From Pseudomonadota bacterium (lineage in GTDB: Bacteria; Pseudomonadota; Gammaproteobacteria; Burkholderiales; Ferrovaceae): 64,000 nt of DNA. Positions 36,633-44,733 of this stretch are shown piece by piece. The stretch covers positions 20,231 to 84,230 of the forward strand of contig JAKBLB010000007.1 in assembly GCA_021832305.1 (NCBI GenBank). The letters are read 5' to 3'. The notes under the pieces are model-generated. The model was not told the DNA's origin. It did no database searches and saw nothing but the letters and a program-made list of their open reading frames with translations. A program made the translations under genes and the position numbers. Positions within the stretch are counted from its first letter, which is position 1; each line of letters begins with the position of its first letter.

Positions 36633-38642
36633 TCAATGTTGCCCTTCAGACTTGAATCCATACTTCTGAACGGGGCAGTCATAGATATAAAACCGATCGG
36701 TGGTCACCCACCTTTTGCCATGATCAATGGTTTTTTGATAAGCGAAGGGGGTGGGGGAATTCCATATCTTCGGATGCATCCCTTCTATGGAATGTAAGAG
36801 AACTAAGCCTCCCAACTGTGGATTTTCGCTGCAGATCCTTTCGACTTGCTTCTGCGTGGGTAGCCCTGAAATTTCTTCGCCCGGAAGCGGAGTGCAATAA
36901 GCATTACCTGTTGAGAATTCTACGGGATGCAAAGGTTGAAAACTTCGATAACGCTGCCAATAGTTCAATGCCGTGTCCCTGGAAAACAAGGATCCCGTTC
37001 CTTGAGAGCAGGAAAAATAGCTCGAACGACGCAGTAGAAACCAGGGAACGGTCAAATCTCCTTCCCAGTAGATGGGGTGTCTCTGCGGAAGAATTTCAGA
37101 CAGGCTGGCAGGTGGAACCGAAGCCTCATCGATGCTCTTGACCCAAGAAGATCGTTGATCCCATGCCATCACCGTCCCAAGCAGTGACAGGCTGATCATT
37201 CCGGAGAAAATGCGGTCGAAAGACTTGAAGGGATACCCACCGTACGACTCTTTTCGAGTCCCTATGCACACTGATGTCAGCGCAATGAGTACGAATATGA
37301 GATCCACCAGGACAGCATGGGGCCTACCCTCTCGACTGGGTTCCTTGATGAAAACTTCCCAAAAGAAACGGGCTGTCACGGAAAATATGACCAGAAGAAA
37401 GGAAGTTATCAGCCAACGCCCCCAGAGAGGCAACGGTTCGTGAACCCATTCTTCCCATTGTTCCACCAGAAAGGCTACTGCCACGAGAGGAGTGGCCAGC
37501 AAATAAAATCCTCCGTGAAATCCCGCCAGCAGGGTCAGAAAAAAGCCTCCCAACCATAGCCATCCTGCGCTGAATCCGAAGGAAGGATAGGACAACGCAG
37601 TCAACTTTTTGGCAATGAACAGGTGGGAAATCAGACTCACCATCCACATTGCGCGCCATAACTGGGCATCCAGGATCAGGACGTTTTTGAATACATCTCC
37701 TCCCAACCAACTCAGAATGACTCCGCACGCACCAATCAGCGATGCCAACTTCAGAAACCGTCGTTCCTTGTCACTGCTCTTTTGTAGCGCCCATAGTGTC
37801 AATAACACTGTATGAACCACTGCAAACCATTCTCCTATCCCCCATTGCGCGATGAAACAATAGGAACTGCGTTGACGCACGATTTGCAGCCAGACAGGAT
37901 CAAATGTCTGGGTCAGGCGAACAAAAGGCTGTATTCCTCTGGCCGCTAATACAAGAATGACCCCGCCTGCAAGCATGCCGATAAACCAGCCGATTTTCTG
38001 CCGTCCAAAAAACCATAAAAACCAGAATACGATTCCCGGAAGGGTCATCAGGGGATGAATGACCGTTCCTGCAGCCAATAAGCCCAGGGAAAAGAATATC
38101 CGTTCACGCCAAATGGCTCCCAAAGCCACAAGCGTGAGGGCTTCAGCCAATATACGCGGCGTCAGGATTGGTTCGCCGTAATGGAAAACCAAACCTGCCG
38201 AACCAGGAAATACGATGACGCCCACCATGGCAAGGTAAGCCCATCTCCCCTGAAAAATTCCTTTTGCCAAGTAGGCCAGTCCACTTACCCAGGCACATTG
38301 GGTCAAGAGTGTCAGGATGATGTGGGCGTGCGCCAGCCCCAATGAGGCGATGACTGGCCCGTAGATTTTTGAAAAAATGGAAAACTGATCCTGAGAGCCA
38401 TAGGCAAAATACAGGTCGTCTGCATATCGATCGGGCCACAGAGCGTGCAACGCTTGTACTGTGTAATATTCCGAATCCCAGAGAATTCCGTTGTAAGGGC
38501 GAGTCGCCAGCCATAATACACACAGGAGCAGAACGAGATTCAGGTGCTCCAGCCTCTCCGTATAAGAGGGCCTTTTCGGGAAATCTGTGGGCACCGTCGT
38601 GATTTCCACCGCATCACCCACCGGGTATTTTTGTGGGAACAT
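36633..38642 (-). CDS. large polytopic membrane protein, possibly GT-C-like
   Basis: I do not recognise the family of this 669-residue protein. It has about 12 hydrophobic segments between residues 35 and 500, and a soluble C-terminal part of about 160 residues that contains several cysteines (YFSCSQG, AYCTPLP, RICSENP, IYDCP). An early loop with [16 protein letters not shown] has the acidic residues often seen in the first loop of GT-C glycosyltransferases, but that is weak evidence. It overlaps the 3' end of the upstream flavoprotein gene by 29 bp, so the two form an operon convergent with the Tad/GT87 operon. Confidence 0.55.
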   Translation of the reverse strand: MFPQKYPVGDAVEITTVPTDFPKRPSYTERLEHLNLVLLLCVLWLATRPYNGILWDSEYYTVQALHALWPDRYADDLYFAYGSQDQFSIFSKIYGPVIASLGLAHAHIILTLLTQCAWVSGLAYLAKGIFQGRWAYLAMVGVIVFPGSAGLVFHYGEPILTPRILAEALTLVALGAIWRERIFFSLGLLAAGTVIHPLMTLPGIVFWFLWFFGRQKIGWFIGMLAGGVILVLAARGIQPFVRLTQTFDPVWLQIVRQRSSYCFIAQWGIGEWFAVVHTVLLTLWALQKSSDKERRFLKLASLIGACGVILSWLGGDVFKNVLILDAQLWRAMWMVSLISHLFIAKKLTALSYPSFGFSAGWLWLGGFFLTLLAGFHGGFYLLATPLVAVAFLVEQWEEWVHEPLPLWGRWLITSFLLVIFSVTARFFWEVFIKEPSREGRPHAVLVDLIFVLIALTSVCIGTRKESYGGYPFKSFDRIFSGMISLSLLGTVMAWDQRSSWVKSIDEASVPPASLSEILPQRHPIYWEGDLTVPWFLLRRSSYFSCSQGTGSLFSRDTALNYWQRYRSFQPLHPVEFSTGNAYCTPLPGEEISGLPTQKQVERICSENPQLGGLVLLHSIEGMHPKIWNSPTPFAYQKTIDHGKRWVTTDRFYIYDCPVQKYGFKSEGQH

Positions 38643-40152
38643 GCCGCGTTTCTATCATTTCTCCCCGAGTCGAACCATCGCATCTTTCACGGTTGGATTT
38701 TTTTTCTTCGTGATACTCCGCATCCTGATTGACTTGCCAAACATCAAACAGTCGTTTTCCGGCCATGATGTTTTTGACCGTAAGCATCGCAGTCATCATG
38801 GCATGATCCTGATTGTTGTATTTGTGCATACCATTGCGGCCCACTAAGTGCAGGGAAGGGTGAACACTCTCCAAATGCTTCCGAATGAGGTTCACGCGCG
38901 ATTCATAGCCTTCATCATAAATCGGATAAGCCTTGGATTGACGGACCACGGTTCCATCTACCAGATCATCCGGTGACGCCAAACCCAACTGGATCAATTC
39001 TCTGGAAGCCAGGTCAACGAGTTCTTCATCGGAAGTTGTCCATAGGCCATCTTCCTCGAAGCAGAAATACTCCATTCCATAGCAGTTGAGCGCCGGGTCC
39101 GGCACCATGTCGGGAGACCAGGATTTGAAATTCTGAATCCTTCCCACCTTGACGCCGGGATCATGAATGTAGATCCAGTTATCATCAAACCGATGACGCT
39201 CGCGCACGATCAATGCCACCACCAGAAAATCACGGTAACGCAGACTGTTCGTAGCCTGCGTGACGAATTCTGGCAAAGCGGGTTGCAAGATCAACCCCAG
39301 GGCATGCAATGGCATACTGCTGATGACGTGGTCGCATTGGAACTTCCGTTCCTGACCTTGGCCGTCACGAGTGGTTACCTCCCAACCCACTTCAAGTCCG
39401 CTGTTTTTCAATGCCACCACGCGTTGCCCTAGAAGTACTTCCCCTCCCCTCTGCCGAATACGGTCAGTTGCTGCGGTCCACAACATTCCGGGACCTCGAC
39501 GAGGATAGCGAAACTGGGTGACCAAGGTCTTGATGGTATCCTGTCGCTCTCCCATAGCCATGGCTTGGGGTAGCAGCGCATGCCAGATTGCCCTGAACAG
39601 GGACAATCCCTTGATGCGCTGAGCGGCCCAGTCTGCAGAGATCTCTGTGCATTTCATCCCCCATACTTTTTCTGTATAGGTTTTAAAAAAAATCTCGAAC
39701 AATCGGCGCCCAAAACGACGTGTTACCCAGTCTTCAAAGTTCCTGGGTTCCTTCGCGGGTTGCAAGCACGCGCGCAGATAGGACAGAACACAACACAATG
39801 CCTCGCCAATCCCCAGTTTCCCGAGTGCATCAAAAGCCCTGAGTGGATAATCAAACAATTTCCCGCGATAAAAAATGCGCGACTTGCGGGGGCGCAACAA
39901 AAAATCTTCCCCCAACAACTCATCCCATAAGCGTTCGATCTCCGTGGATTTTGAGAAGAATCGATGGCCTCCGATATCAAAGCCGAATCCCTTGTACAGT
40001 ACGGTTCGTGATATGCCCCCGACATAGGTTTCATCCTGTTCCAGGACCGTGACTATTGCTCCCTGAACGTCACGGGTGAGCAAATAACCGGCTGTCAATC
40101 CTGCGGGACCTGCGCCAATACATACCACTGAGACTTTTTTCAACGATTCCAT
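38614..40152 (-). CDS. UDP-galactopyranose-mutase-like FAD-dependent oxidoreductase
   Basis: This 512-residue flavoprotein has the dinucleotide-binding motif [16 protein letters not shown] at the N-terminus and [19 protein letters not shown], both typical of the amine-oxidase/UDP-galactopyranose mutase group. A later segment, [18 protein letters not shown], matches the conserved C-terminal FAD contact of this group. Proteins of this type occur in surface-sugar clusters. The last 40 residues are hydrophilic and not conserved-looking, and they overlap the next gene. The substrate is unknown; location beside membrane transferases points to surface glycans. Confidence 0.75.
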   Translation of the reverse strand: MESLKKVSVVCIGAGPAGLTAGYLLTRDVQGAIVTVLEQDETYVGGISRTVLYKGFGFDIGGHRFFSKSTEIERLWDELLGEDFLLRPRKSRIFYRGKLFDYPLRAFDALGKLGIGEALCCVLSYLRACLQPAKEPRNFEDWVTRRFGRRLFEIFFKTYTEKVWGMKCTEISADWAAQRIKGLSLFRAIWHALLPQAMAMGERQDTIKTLVTQFRYPRRGPGMLWTAATDRIRQRGGEVLLGQRVVALKNSGLEVGWEVTTRDGQGQERKFQCDHVISSMPLHALGLILQPALPEFVTQATNSLRYRDFLVVALIVRERHRFDDNWIYIHDPGVKVGRIQNFKSWSPDMVPDPALNCYGMEYFCFEEDGLWTTSDEELVDLASRELIQLGLASPDDLVDGTVVRQSKAYPIYDEGYESRVNLIRKHLESVHPSLHLVGRNGMHKYNNQDHAMMTAMLTVKNIMAGKRLFDVWQVNQDAEYHEEKKSNRERCDGSTRGEMIETRHVPTKIPGG

Positions 40153-40465
40153 CGTTCACTGGACCTCTGAGACAGACAACAACCCCGTAGATAGCGGGGT
40201 TGTGAACCAGACGCTGTATAAATTCGAGCATGATGTCAAAGCGACTGTATTTCCATCAATGACAGACCGAGCCTGACCAGATCGTAGGTTATCAAGCACT
40301 GCCCCCGGAAAAGTGCTTGGGTTCAGGACACCTGTTGGGGCGTCTTTCGGCAAGATGGTGCGCCACACCAAATCAGCATCAGGTGTTGTACTTCGAACCT
40401 GGAACTATCTGGGGATATTGTCGATCATCACTGATGCGAATACGCAGGGGGCCAGCCTATGGAGA
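40153..40465. other. intergenic stretch with a 9-bp hairpin
   Basis: This 313-bp gap separates the flavoprotein start from the thioredoxin-like gene's stop. It holds a perfect inverted repeat, ACAACCCCG (40179-40187) and CGGGGTTGT (40195-40203) with a 7-nt loop, 27 bp upstream of the flavoprotein ATG. There is no T-run of terminator type on either strand. A 71-codon minus-strand frame (40156-40371) crosses it but has no recognisable product. I see no other signal. Confidence 0.5.
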
Positions 40466-41041
40466 CTAGAAGTAATCGGGCTCGTTTCCTTCCTTCCATT
40501 TGATATTGCAGCCCAGGCTGGGGAATTGGTCCGTGACCTGAGGCGCATCGCTGAGGACGGCTTCCAACGCGGTGATGAGATCCTTGCCAGTGATCGGTTC
40601 AGCATTTTTTGGACGGCTGCCGTCGAACTGTCCTCGATAAACCAGGTGATGATGGCGGTCGAAGAGGAAAAAGTCGGGGGTGCAGGCGGCGCGATAGGCT
40701 TGAGCCACGGTCTGTGACTCGTCATACAGATAGGGAAAAGCGTAGCCTGCAAGGGCGCTTTCTTCCTTCATCTTTTCCGGGCTGTCCAGGGGGTAACGGG
40801 CGGCATCGTTGGCGTTGATCCCTACCACGGCCACGCCACGCTTCATGAACTCACGAGTGACCTCGGCCAGTTTTGCGCGGATATGGATGACGTAGGGGCA
40901 ATGGTTGCACAGGAAGATGACCAGCAGGGGCTTCTGGGCCGCCAGGTCGGCAAGGTGCCAGAGTTTTCCATCGGCGTCCGGGAGAGAAAAGTCGGGTGCC
41001 GGAGTGTCGAGGGCGAGCATGAGGGAAGCGGTTTGTGCCAT
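40466..41041 (-). CDS. thioredoxin-fold peroxiredoxin-like protein (AhpC/TSA-Redoxin type)
   Basis: This 191-residue cytoplasmic protein opens with DTPAPDFSLPDADGKLWHLADL and carries the redox motif LCNHCPYVIHI, a C-x2-C pair at about residues 45-48. The segments VVGINANDAARYPLDSPEKM and ACTPDFFLFDRHHHLVYRGQ fit the thioredoxin family proteins found near cytochrome or peroxidase functions. No signal peptide is present. The C-terminus has LGCNIKWKEGNEP, typical of the group. It stands alone; its partner is unknown. Confidence 0.85.
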   Translation of the reverse strand: MAQTASLMLALDTPAPDFSLPDADGKLWHLADLAAQKPLLVIFLCNHCPYVIHIRAKLAEVTREFMKRGVAVVGINANDAARYPLDSPEKMKEESALAGYAFPYLYDESQTVAQAYRAACTPDFFLFDRHHHLVYRGQFDGSRPKNAEPITGKDLITALEAVLSDAPQVTDQFPSLGCNIKWKEGNEPDYF

Positions 41042-41113
41042 GAGGACGGTTCCTGAACAGTGAGGGCTTGGTTGTGATTATAACGAAGAACCCGTATTCC
41101 CATTGGTACACAC

Positions 41114-41194
41114 CTATTCAGCCAATATTTGCTTGGTGTCCAGGTAGACGCGATGTCCGACCATGCGGGCTATGGCATCATCTATCTTTCCCAT
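41114..41194 (-). pseudogene. truncated PIN-domain toxin (26-codon stump)
   Basis: A frame starting ATG at 41194, overlapping the end of the antitoxin gene, encodes MGKIDDAIARMVGHRVYLDT before stopping at TAG 41114-41116. HRVYLDT is the first strand of VapC-type PIN nucleases, with the first catalytic aspartate, but the usual continuation (NxFIY and onward) is replaced by six unrelated residues and a stop. So the toxin of this pair is gone. Confidence 0.6.
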
Positions 41195-41430
41195 GAGTCA
41201 CGACTGACATTCAGGTCGGCTTCAATTTCTGCGGTTGTTTGACCCCAAAGGCCACGTGCGATACCTGCGTAGGCCATCGCCGACTCTTTGCGCACCTTGC
41301 GGTTTACGGGCACCAAGGTAACAATACCGTTTGCATAAGTGACTTCAACGTTGGGTTTGATGTGCGCTGCTTCAGCAATGCGGGTGGGAATTGTAATCTG
41401 GTGTTTGAGTCTCACTCGTACCTGTGACAT
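41182..41430 (-). CDS. AbrB/MazE-type antitoxin (VapB-like)
   Basis: This 82-residue DNA-binding protein has a swapped-hairpin AbrB domain at the N-terminus: VRVRLKHQITIPTRIAEAAHIKPN, visible in part as LKHQITIPTRIAEAAHI, then VEVTYANGIVTLVPV. The C-terminal tail (AYAGIARGLWGQTTAEIEADL) is typical for VapB-like partners that bind PIN toxins. The toxin gene that overlaps its end is truncated, so this is an orphan antitoxin. It lies in the low-order accessory region starting near 40 kb. Confidence 0.75.
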   Translation of the reverse strand: MSQVRVRLKHQITIPTRIAEAAHIKPNVEVTYANGIVTLVPVNRKVRKESAMAYAGIARGLWGQTTAEIEADLNVSRDSWER

Positions 41431-41470
41431 GGCTGGCTCCAGTCCTGGTTGGAAAATAGGAATTCATCCT

Positions 41471-41580
41471 AGCATTCCTACTATTCTGGTGCGAGTTCGT
41501 TTGTCGATCCCTTGGTTGATGCAGAACTGAAGCAGATCGAAAATGAGATTTCGGCGCTATTGGGCGAGGTGGCGGAATGA
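41471..41580 (+). pseudogene. C-terminal fragment, possibly of a DNA methyltransferase
   Basis: After a stop at about 41469, an open frame without a start reads SSFVDPLVDAELKQIENEIS and ends LLGEVAE at TGA 41578-41580. Its ATGA overlaps the next gene. The short coiled-coil tail resembles the C-terminal ends of N6-adenine DNA methyltransferases of restriction systems, but the similarity is weak. It marks the 3' end of a gene whose 5' part has been lost. Confidence 0.3.
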
Positions 41581-42212
41581 AAAATTCAAAGTACGAACTC
41601 TTGGGCCGGATGCAGCACCAATACCATCGGAGCCACCCTTGGCGCTTGTCACAGGGCGGTCTTTATATCCCTCATTCCTACGCGGACACGAAGCCGGACA
41701 GTCTCTCCTGGTGGGACGATGTTGGCTTTATCCTGAATAGGCGACGGGTCATCGTCTGGTGGCGGCATCCACGCCACATTTATGCAGACGCACTTGACGG
41801 TCAATCCTGGCTGGAAGCCGGGGATGGGCCGCAAGACGATTGGCTTACTGAAGGTAGCACGAAGAACTATCGGCGGGTTGGCGCGTCACGCAAAAAGATT
41901 GTGAGTTACACCAGCCGACAACCCTCAGCGGAGCAAAGGCTACATTATGACCTGCTACGAGATATCCGAGATCGCCTGAAAACTGAGGGTATTGATCTTG
42001 ATGTCCCGCCTTCATGGAATCTGGAGCGCCTGGCGTGGGCGATGGGCGTAAACTTGGTAGCCCCCCTGGAAGTGCGTAATGAGAGCGAGTTGGCTTCGGT
42101 TGCTCTGTTGGCTCGCCGGCTGATTCTGGGACAAACTACGCTGGAAACTGAATTTCCGGAATATTGTTACAGTCGTACTGACTGGCTTCGTGAACAAGGA
42201 GGGAAGGAATGA
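41577..42212 (+). CDS. hypothetical protein, 211 residues
   Basis: I do not recognise this protein. It is soluble, rich in Trp, Arg and Tyr, with SWWDDVGFILNRRRVIVWWRHPR (in part WWDDVGFILNRRRVIVWWRH) near residues 45-65 and an acidic-aromatic segment WLEAGDGPQDDWLTEG. The C-terminal half is helical (LHYDLLRDIRDRLKTEGIDL). It overlaps the remnant upstream by 4 bp (ATGA) and a small frame downstream by 4 bp, so it once belonged to an operon. Codon use suggests an acquired gene. Confidence 0.5.
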   Translation: MKNSKYELLGRMQHQYHRSHPWRLSQGGLYIPHSYADTKPDSLSWWDDVGFILNRRRVIVWWRHPRHIYADALDGQSWLEAGDGPQDDWLTEGSTKNYRRVGASRKKIVSYTSRQPSAEQRLHYDLLRDIRDRLKTEGIDLDVPPSWNLERLAWAMGVNLVAPLEVRNESELASVALLARRLILGQTTLETEFPEYCYSRTDWLREQGGKE

Positions 42213-42325
42213 GCAATCTGATTTCTTCAGCGCCTGAGTACAGTGCAGTCCATTCCGAAATCGTCAGGCTACTGGATGCACTACATCCGCCTGATATGCC
42301 GCACACGCTTCGCCAAAGGGCGTGA
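42209..42325 (+). pseudogene. short 5' fragment of an unrecognised gene
   Basis: ATG at 42209 overlaps the preceding stop and has GGAGGGAAGG upstream, giving 38 codons (MSNLISSAPEYSAVHSEIVR and onward) before TGA 42323-42325. In the neighbouring frame coding-like sequence continues (RFAKGREFHEVEALRGG) to about 42370, which suggests a frameshifted gene rather than a true short one. No product can be named. Confidence 0.35.
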
Positions 42326-42412
42326 ATTCCACGAAGTCGAAGCACTGCGTGGCGGCAGGCGCGATCGATAACGAAGAAACCACATTCTTACAGGTGCGAT
42401 TCCTGATCGGGA

Positions 42413-42575
42413 TGCTGTCTATACTGGCGGTCATGGACACTGCCCTGAAAATCCTGCGTGAGACTTTTGGATACACGGAATTTCGTGGATTCCAGGAGGA
42501 AGTGATCGAGCATGTCCGTGGGGGAGAGCATGCGCTGGTTCTGATGCCCACCGGCGGGGGCAAATCCCTATGCCA
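42413..42575 (+). repeat. direct repeat copy 1: recQ 5' end
   Basis: This segment matches 43262-43424 at a constant offset of 849 bp. The stretch 42460-42569 is identical to 43309-43418 (110 bp); the outer parts differ at several positions. It covers the last 20 bp before the recQ start and the first 47 codons, ending within the Walker A region. Sequence identity ends sharply at about 42575. Confidence 0.9.
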
Positions 42576-42642
42576 TACCGGGTTCCCGTACCAGTTTTTT
42601 CATGGTCAGGCGTTTGAACATTTGCCGACAACTGAGCATTGA
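42433..42642 (+). pseudogene. truncated RecQ N-terminus
   Basis: ATG at 42433 starts a frame equal to the RecQ N-terminus through MPTGGGKSLC, after which the sequence becomes unrelated (HTGFPYQFF) and stops at 42640-42642. Only the Walker A loop of the helicase is present. It is the product of partial duplication, and cannot be an active helicase. Confidence 0.8.
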
Positions 42643-42697
42643 CGTCAATCAGTTGCGCAAGATATGAGGTGCAGAAATCTGCATAAGGAGCGTGGGG

Positions 42698-42958
42698 ATG
42701 AGGACAACGCTGGATATCGATGATGATTTACTGATGCGGGCCAAGCAGTTCGCTGCTGGAAAGCGTACCAGTTTGACCCGCCTGATCGAGGAAGGCTTGT
42801 CGTTGCGCTTGCAGGCGGCACAGGCAGTTACGTCCGGCAGGGCACGATGCGCTTTGCCGGTTTATGCCGGACAGGGCGGATTACAGTCGACGATCGGGAA
42901 TACTTTGAGTCACCGTGCTCTGCTGGATGCGATCGATGAGGCGGATGCTGTTCGATGA
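42698..42958 (+). CDS. VapB-type antitoxin
   Basis: This 86-residue protein begins MRTTLDIDDDLLMRAKQFAA, a ribbon-helix-helix DNA-binding start typical of VapB partners of PIN toxins. The C-terminal half has LPVYAGQGGLQSTI and ALLDAIDE, which is the usual toxin-wrapping region. It has AAGGAG upstream and overlaps the toxin start as ATGA. The module sits between the two recQ 5' repeats. Confidence 0.8.
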   Translation: MRTTLDIDDDLLMRAKQFAAGKRTSLTRLIEEGLSLRLQAAQAVTSGRARCALPVYAGQGGLQSTIGNTLSHRALLDAIDEADAVR

Positions 42959-43173
42959 CGCCGGATGTAAATATTCTTGTGGCAGCTTGCCGTCAGGATC
43001 ACCCACACCATGAGCGGGCGCTGGACTGGCTTGAAGAGGCTATCGCCAGCAGTAGCGGAAGATCATTGGTCAACCTGCCCATGGCGGTTTCCGGATTTTT
43101 GCGCCTGGTGACATTTGATAAGGATTTTCGCAAGTTGTTGAAGCCCGGTTCTGTGACAGTGCTGAAATGCTAG
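42955..43173 (+). pseudogene. VapC-type PIN toxin with an internal deletion
   Basis: This 72-residue frame has both ends of a PIN toxin: MTPDVNILVAACRQDHPHHE with the first catalytic Asp, LVNLPMAVSGFLRLVT, and then directly FDKDFRKLLKPGSVTVL, the normal C-terminus. Relatives are about 140 residues, so about 65 central residues carrying further catalytic acids are missing. The join lies where LVT occurs once instead of at two separate places, suggesting deletion between short repeats. The toxin should be inactive. Confidence 0.7.
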
Positions 43174-43261
43174 CCCGTCTAATGAAGGCGCGGGGTTGGG
43201 AGAGTCTGAGATTCGTCGCTACCTGTCCGCGCAGCAAGATTTCCGAATCAGTGATTCGGGG

Positions 43262-43424
43262 TACTGTCTATACGGGCAGTCATGGATCCTGCCCTTAAAA
43301 TCCTGCGCGAGACTTTTGGATACACGGAATTTCGTGGATTCCAGGAGGAAGTGATCGAGCATGTCCGTGGGGGAGAGCATGCGCTGGTTCTGATGCCCAC
43401 CGGCGGGGGCAAATCCCTGTGCTA
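43262..43424 (+). repeat. direct repeat copy 2: recQ 5' end
   Basis: This is the second copy of the 163-bp repeat and forms the start of the longer recQ gene. The upstream 20 bp also match copy 1, so the region just ahead of the start codon was included in the duplication. Confidence 0.9.
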
Positions 43425-44550
43425 TCAGATTCCCGGATTGCTACGGACGGGCGTGACCCTGGTCGTTTCTCCTCTCATCGCCCTGATGCAGGATCAGGTT
43501 CAGGCACTCAGGAAGCGCGGCATCGCTGCGGCATGCCTCAACTCGTCCCAACCCGAGGGAGAGGCAAGGGATGTTCAACATGCCCTGCGGGCTCATGAAC
43601 TGAAATTTCTCTATCTGGCACCCGAGCGTTTGGTTCAGCGCCATTTTCAATCCATTCTGAAGGCGTTGTACGATAGGCGGCAGGTGGCGTTGTTTGCCAT
43701 CGATGAATGTCATTGCATTGCCGAATGGGGACATGATTTTCGTCCTGAATATCGACAGTTGACGGTGTTGGCGGATCGGTACCCGGAGGTTCCACGGATT
43801 GCCGTCACGGCAACGGCCGATGTTCATACCCGTCGGGAAATATGCGAGTCCCTGAAACTGGGCGAGGCACGGTGTTTTGTCAGCAGTTTCGACCGGCCCA
43901 ATCTGCATTACTGTGCGACGGAACGGAAGGCGGTCGTGCCTCAGGTGGAAAATTTTCTTCAGCGGCATTGTGGGCAAGGGGGGATTGTGTACTGTCCTAC
44001 CCGCCGCATGGTGGAAAGTCTTGCCATGCGGCTACAAACTTCCGGTTGGCCTTGCCTGCTCTATCATGCAGGATTGAGTCCGGTCGTCCGGGAGCGGGCA
44101 CAGAATCAATTTCTACAGTCATCAGAATGGGTGATGATTGCAACGACTGCCTTTGGTATGGGGGTGGACAAGCCTGACATTCGTTTTGTGATCCATCTGG
44201 CGTCCCCCCGTTCTCTCGAAGGGTATTATCAGGAAACCGGGAGGGCCGGACGGGATGGACGGGTGTCCGAGGTATTGTTGCTCCATCATCCCGAGGACCT
44301 GTCCCTTTTCCGTGATCGAGGTGCGGGAACTGGAAATTCATTGCATCGCCGTGTATTGCAACGAAAGTGCGAAGCGGTGGAGAGTTTCATTCGTACTCGA
44401 CGATGCCGGCGACAAGTCTTGCTGGAATATTTTGGCGAAAGCCATGAGGGCAATTGTGGGACGTGTAATGTCTGTAACTCCGCTTATCGGGATTGGTCGG
44501 GTTCTTTCAGGCGTCTTTCGACGGTTTTGTTTGCGCCTTCCCGACGGTAA
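43282..44550 (+). CDS. recQ: RecQ-type DNA helicase, C-terminally truncated
   Basis: This 422-residue superfamily-2 helicase has the full motor: Walker A MPTGGGKSLCYQIP, the DECH box AIDECHCIAEWGHDFRPEYR with the RecQ aromatic loop, TATAD, the C-terminal helicase half with MIATTAFGMGVDKPDIRFV, and motif VI YYQETGRAGRDGR. The zinc-binding four-cysteine segment (RRCRRQVLLEYFGE ... CGTCNVCNS) follows. The protein then ends in 21 residues (FRRLSTVLFAPSRR at the end), so the winged-helix and HRDC domains of full RecQ (about 600 residues) are missing. It may be partly active or decaying. Confidence 0.85.
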   Translation: MDPALKILRETFGYTEFRGFQEEVIEHVRGGEHALVLMPTGGGKSLCYQIPGLLRTGVTLVVSPLIALMQDQVQALRKRGIAAACLNSSQPEGEARDVQHALRAHELKFLYLAPERLVQRHFQSILKALYDRRQVALFAIDECHCIAEWGHDFRPEYRQLTVLADRYPEVPRIAVTATADVHTRREICESLKLGEARCFVSSFDRPNLHYCATERKAVVPQVENFLQRHCGQGGIVYCPTRRMVESLAMRLQTSGWPCLLYHAGLSPVVRERAQNQFLQSSEWVMIATTAFGMGVDKPDIRFVIHLASPRSLEGYYQETGRAGRDGRVSEVLLLHHPEDLSLFRDRGAGTGNSLHRRVLQRKCEAVESFIRTRRCRRQVLLEYFGESHEGNCGTCNVCNSAYRDWSGSFRRLSTVLFAPSRR

Positions 44551-44733
44551 AGATCAGTCAGCCAGCAATAAATCTGTCTTCATAGTAATACGCCCTGCAT
44601 GTGCGCGATGGCCCGATTATACGTCCCCTGTCTGCCCATCAAATCCAAGGCCTCCCCAGAACGGGCATTGACAACTCGAGGGGCACGCGGCACCCTAATG
44701 CTCTTATTCGTTACGCCGCCTCGAGGAGATTCC

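Noticed and set aside
40156..40371. 71-codon minus-strand gene upstream of the flavoprotein
   Set aside because: It has no recognisable product or ribosome site and spans the hairpin; kept only as part of the intergenic description.
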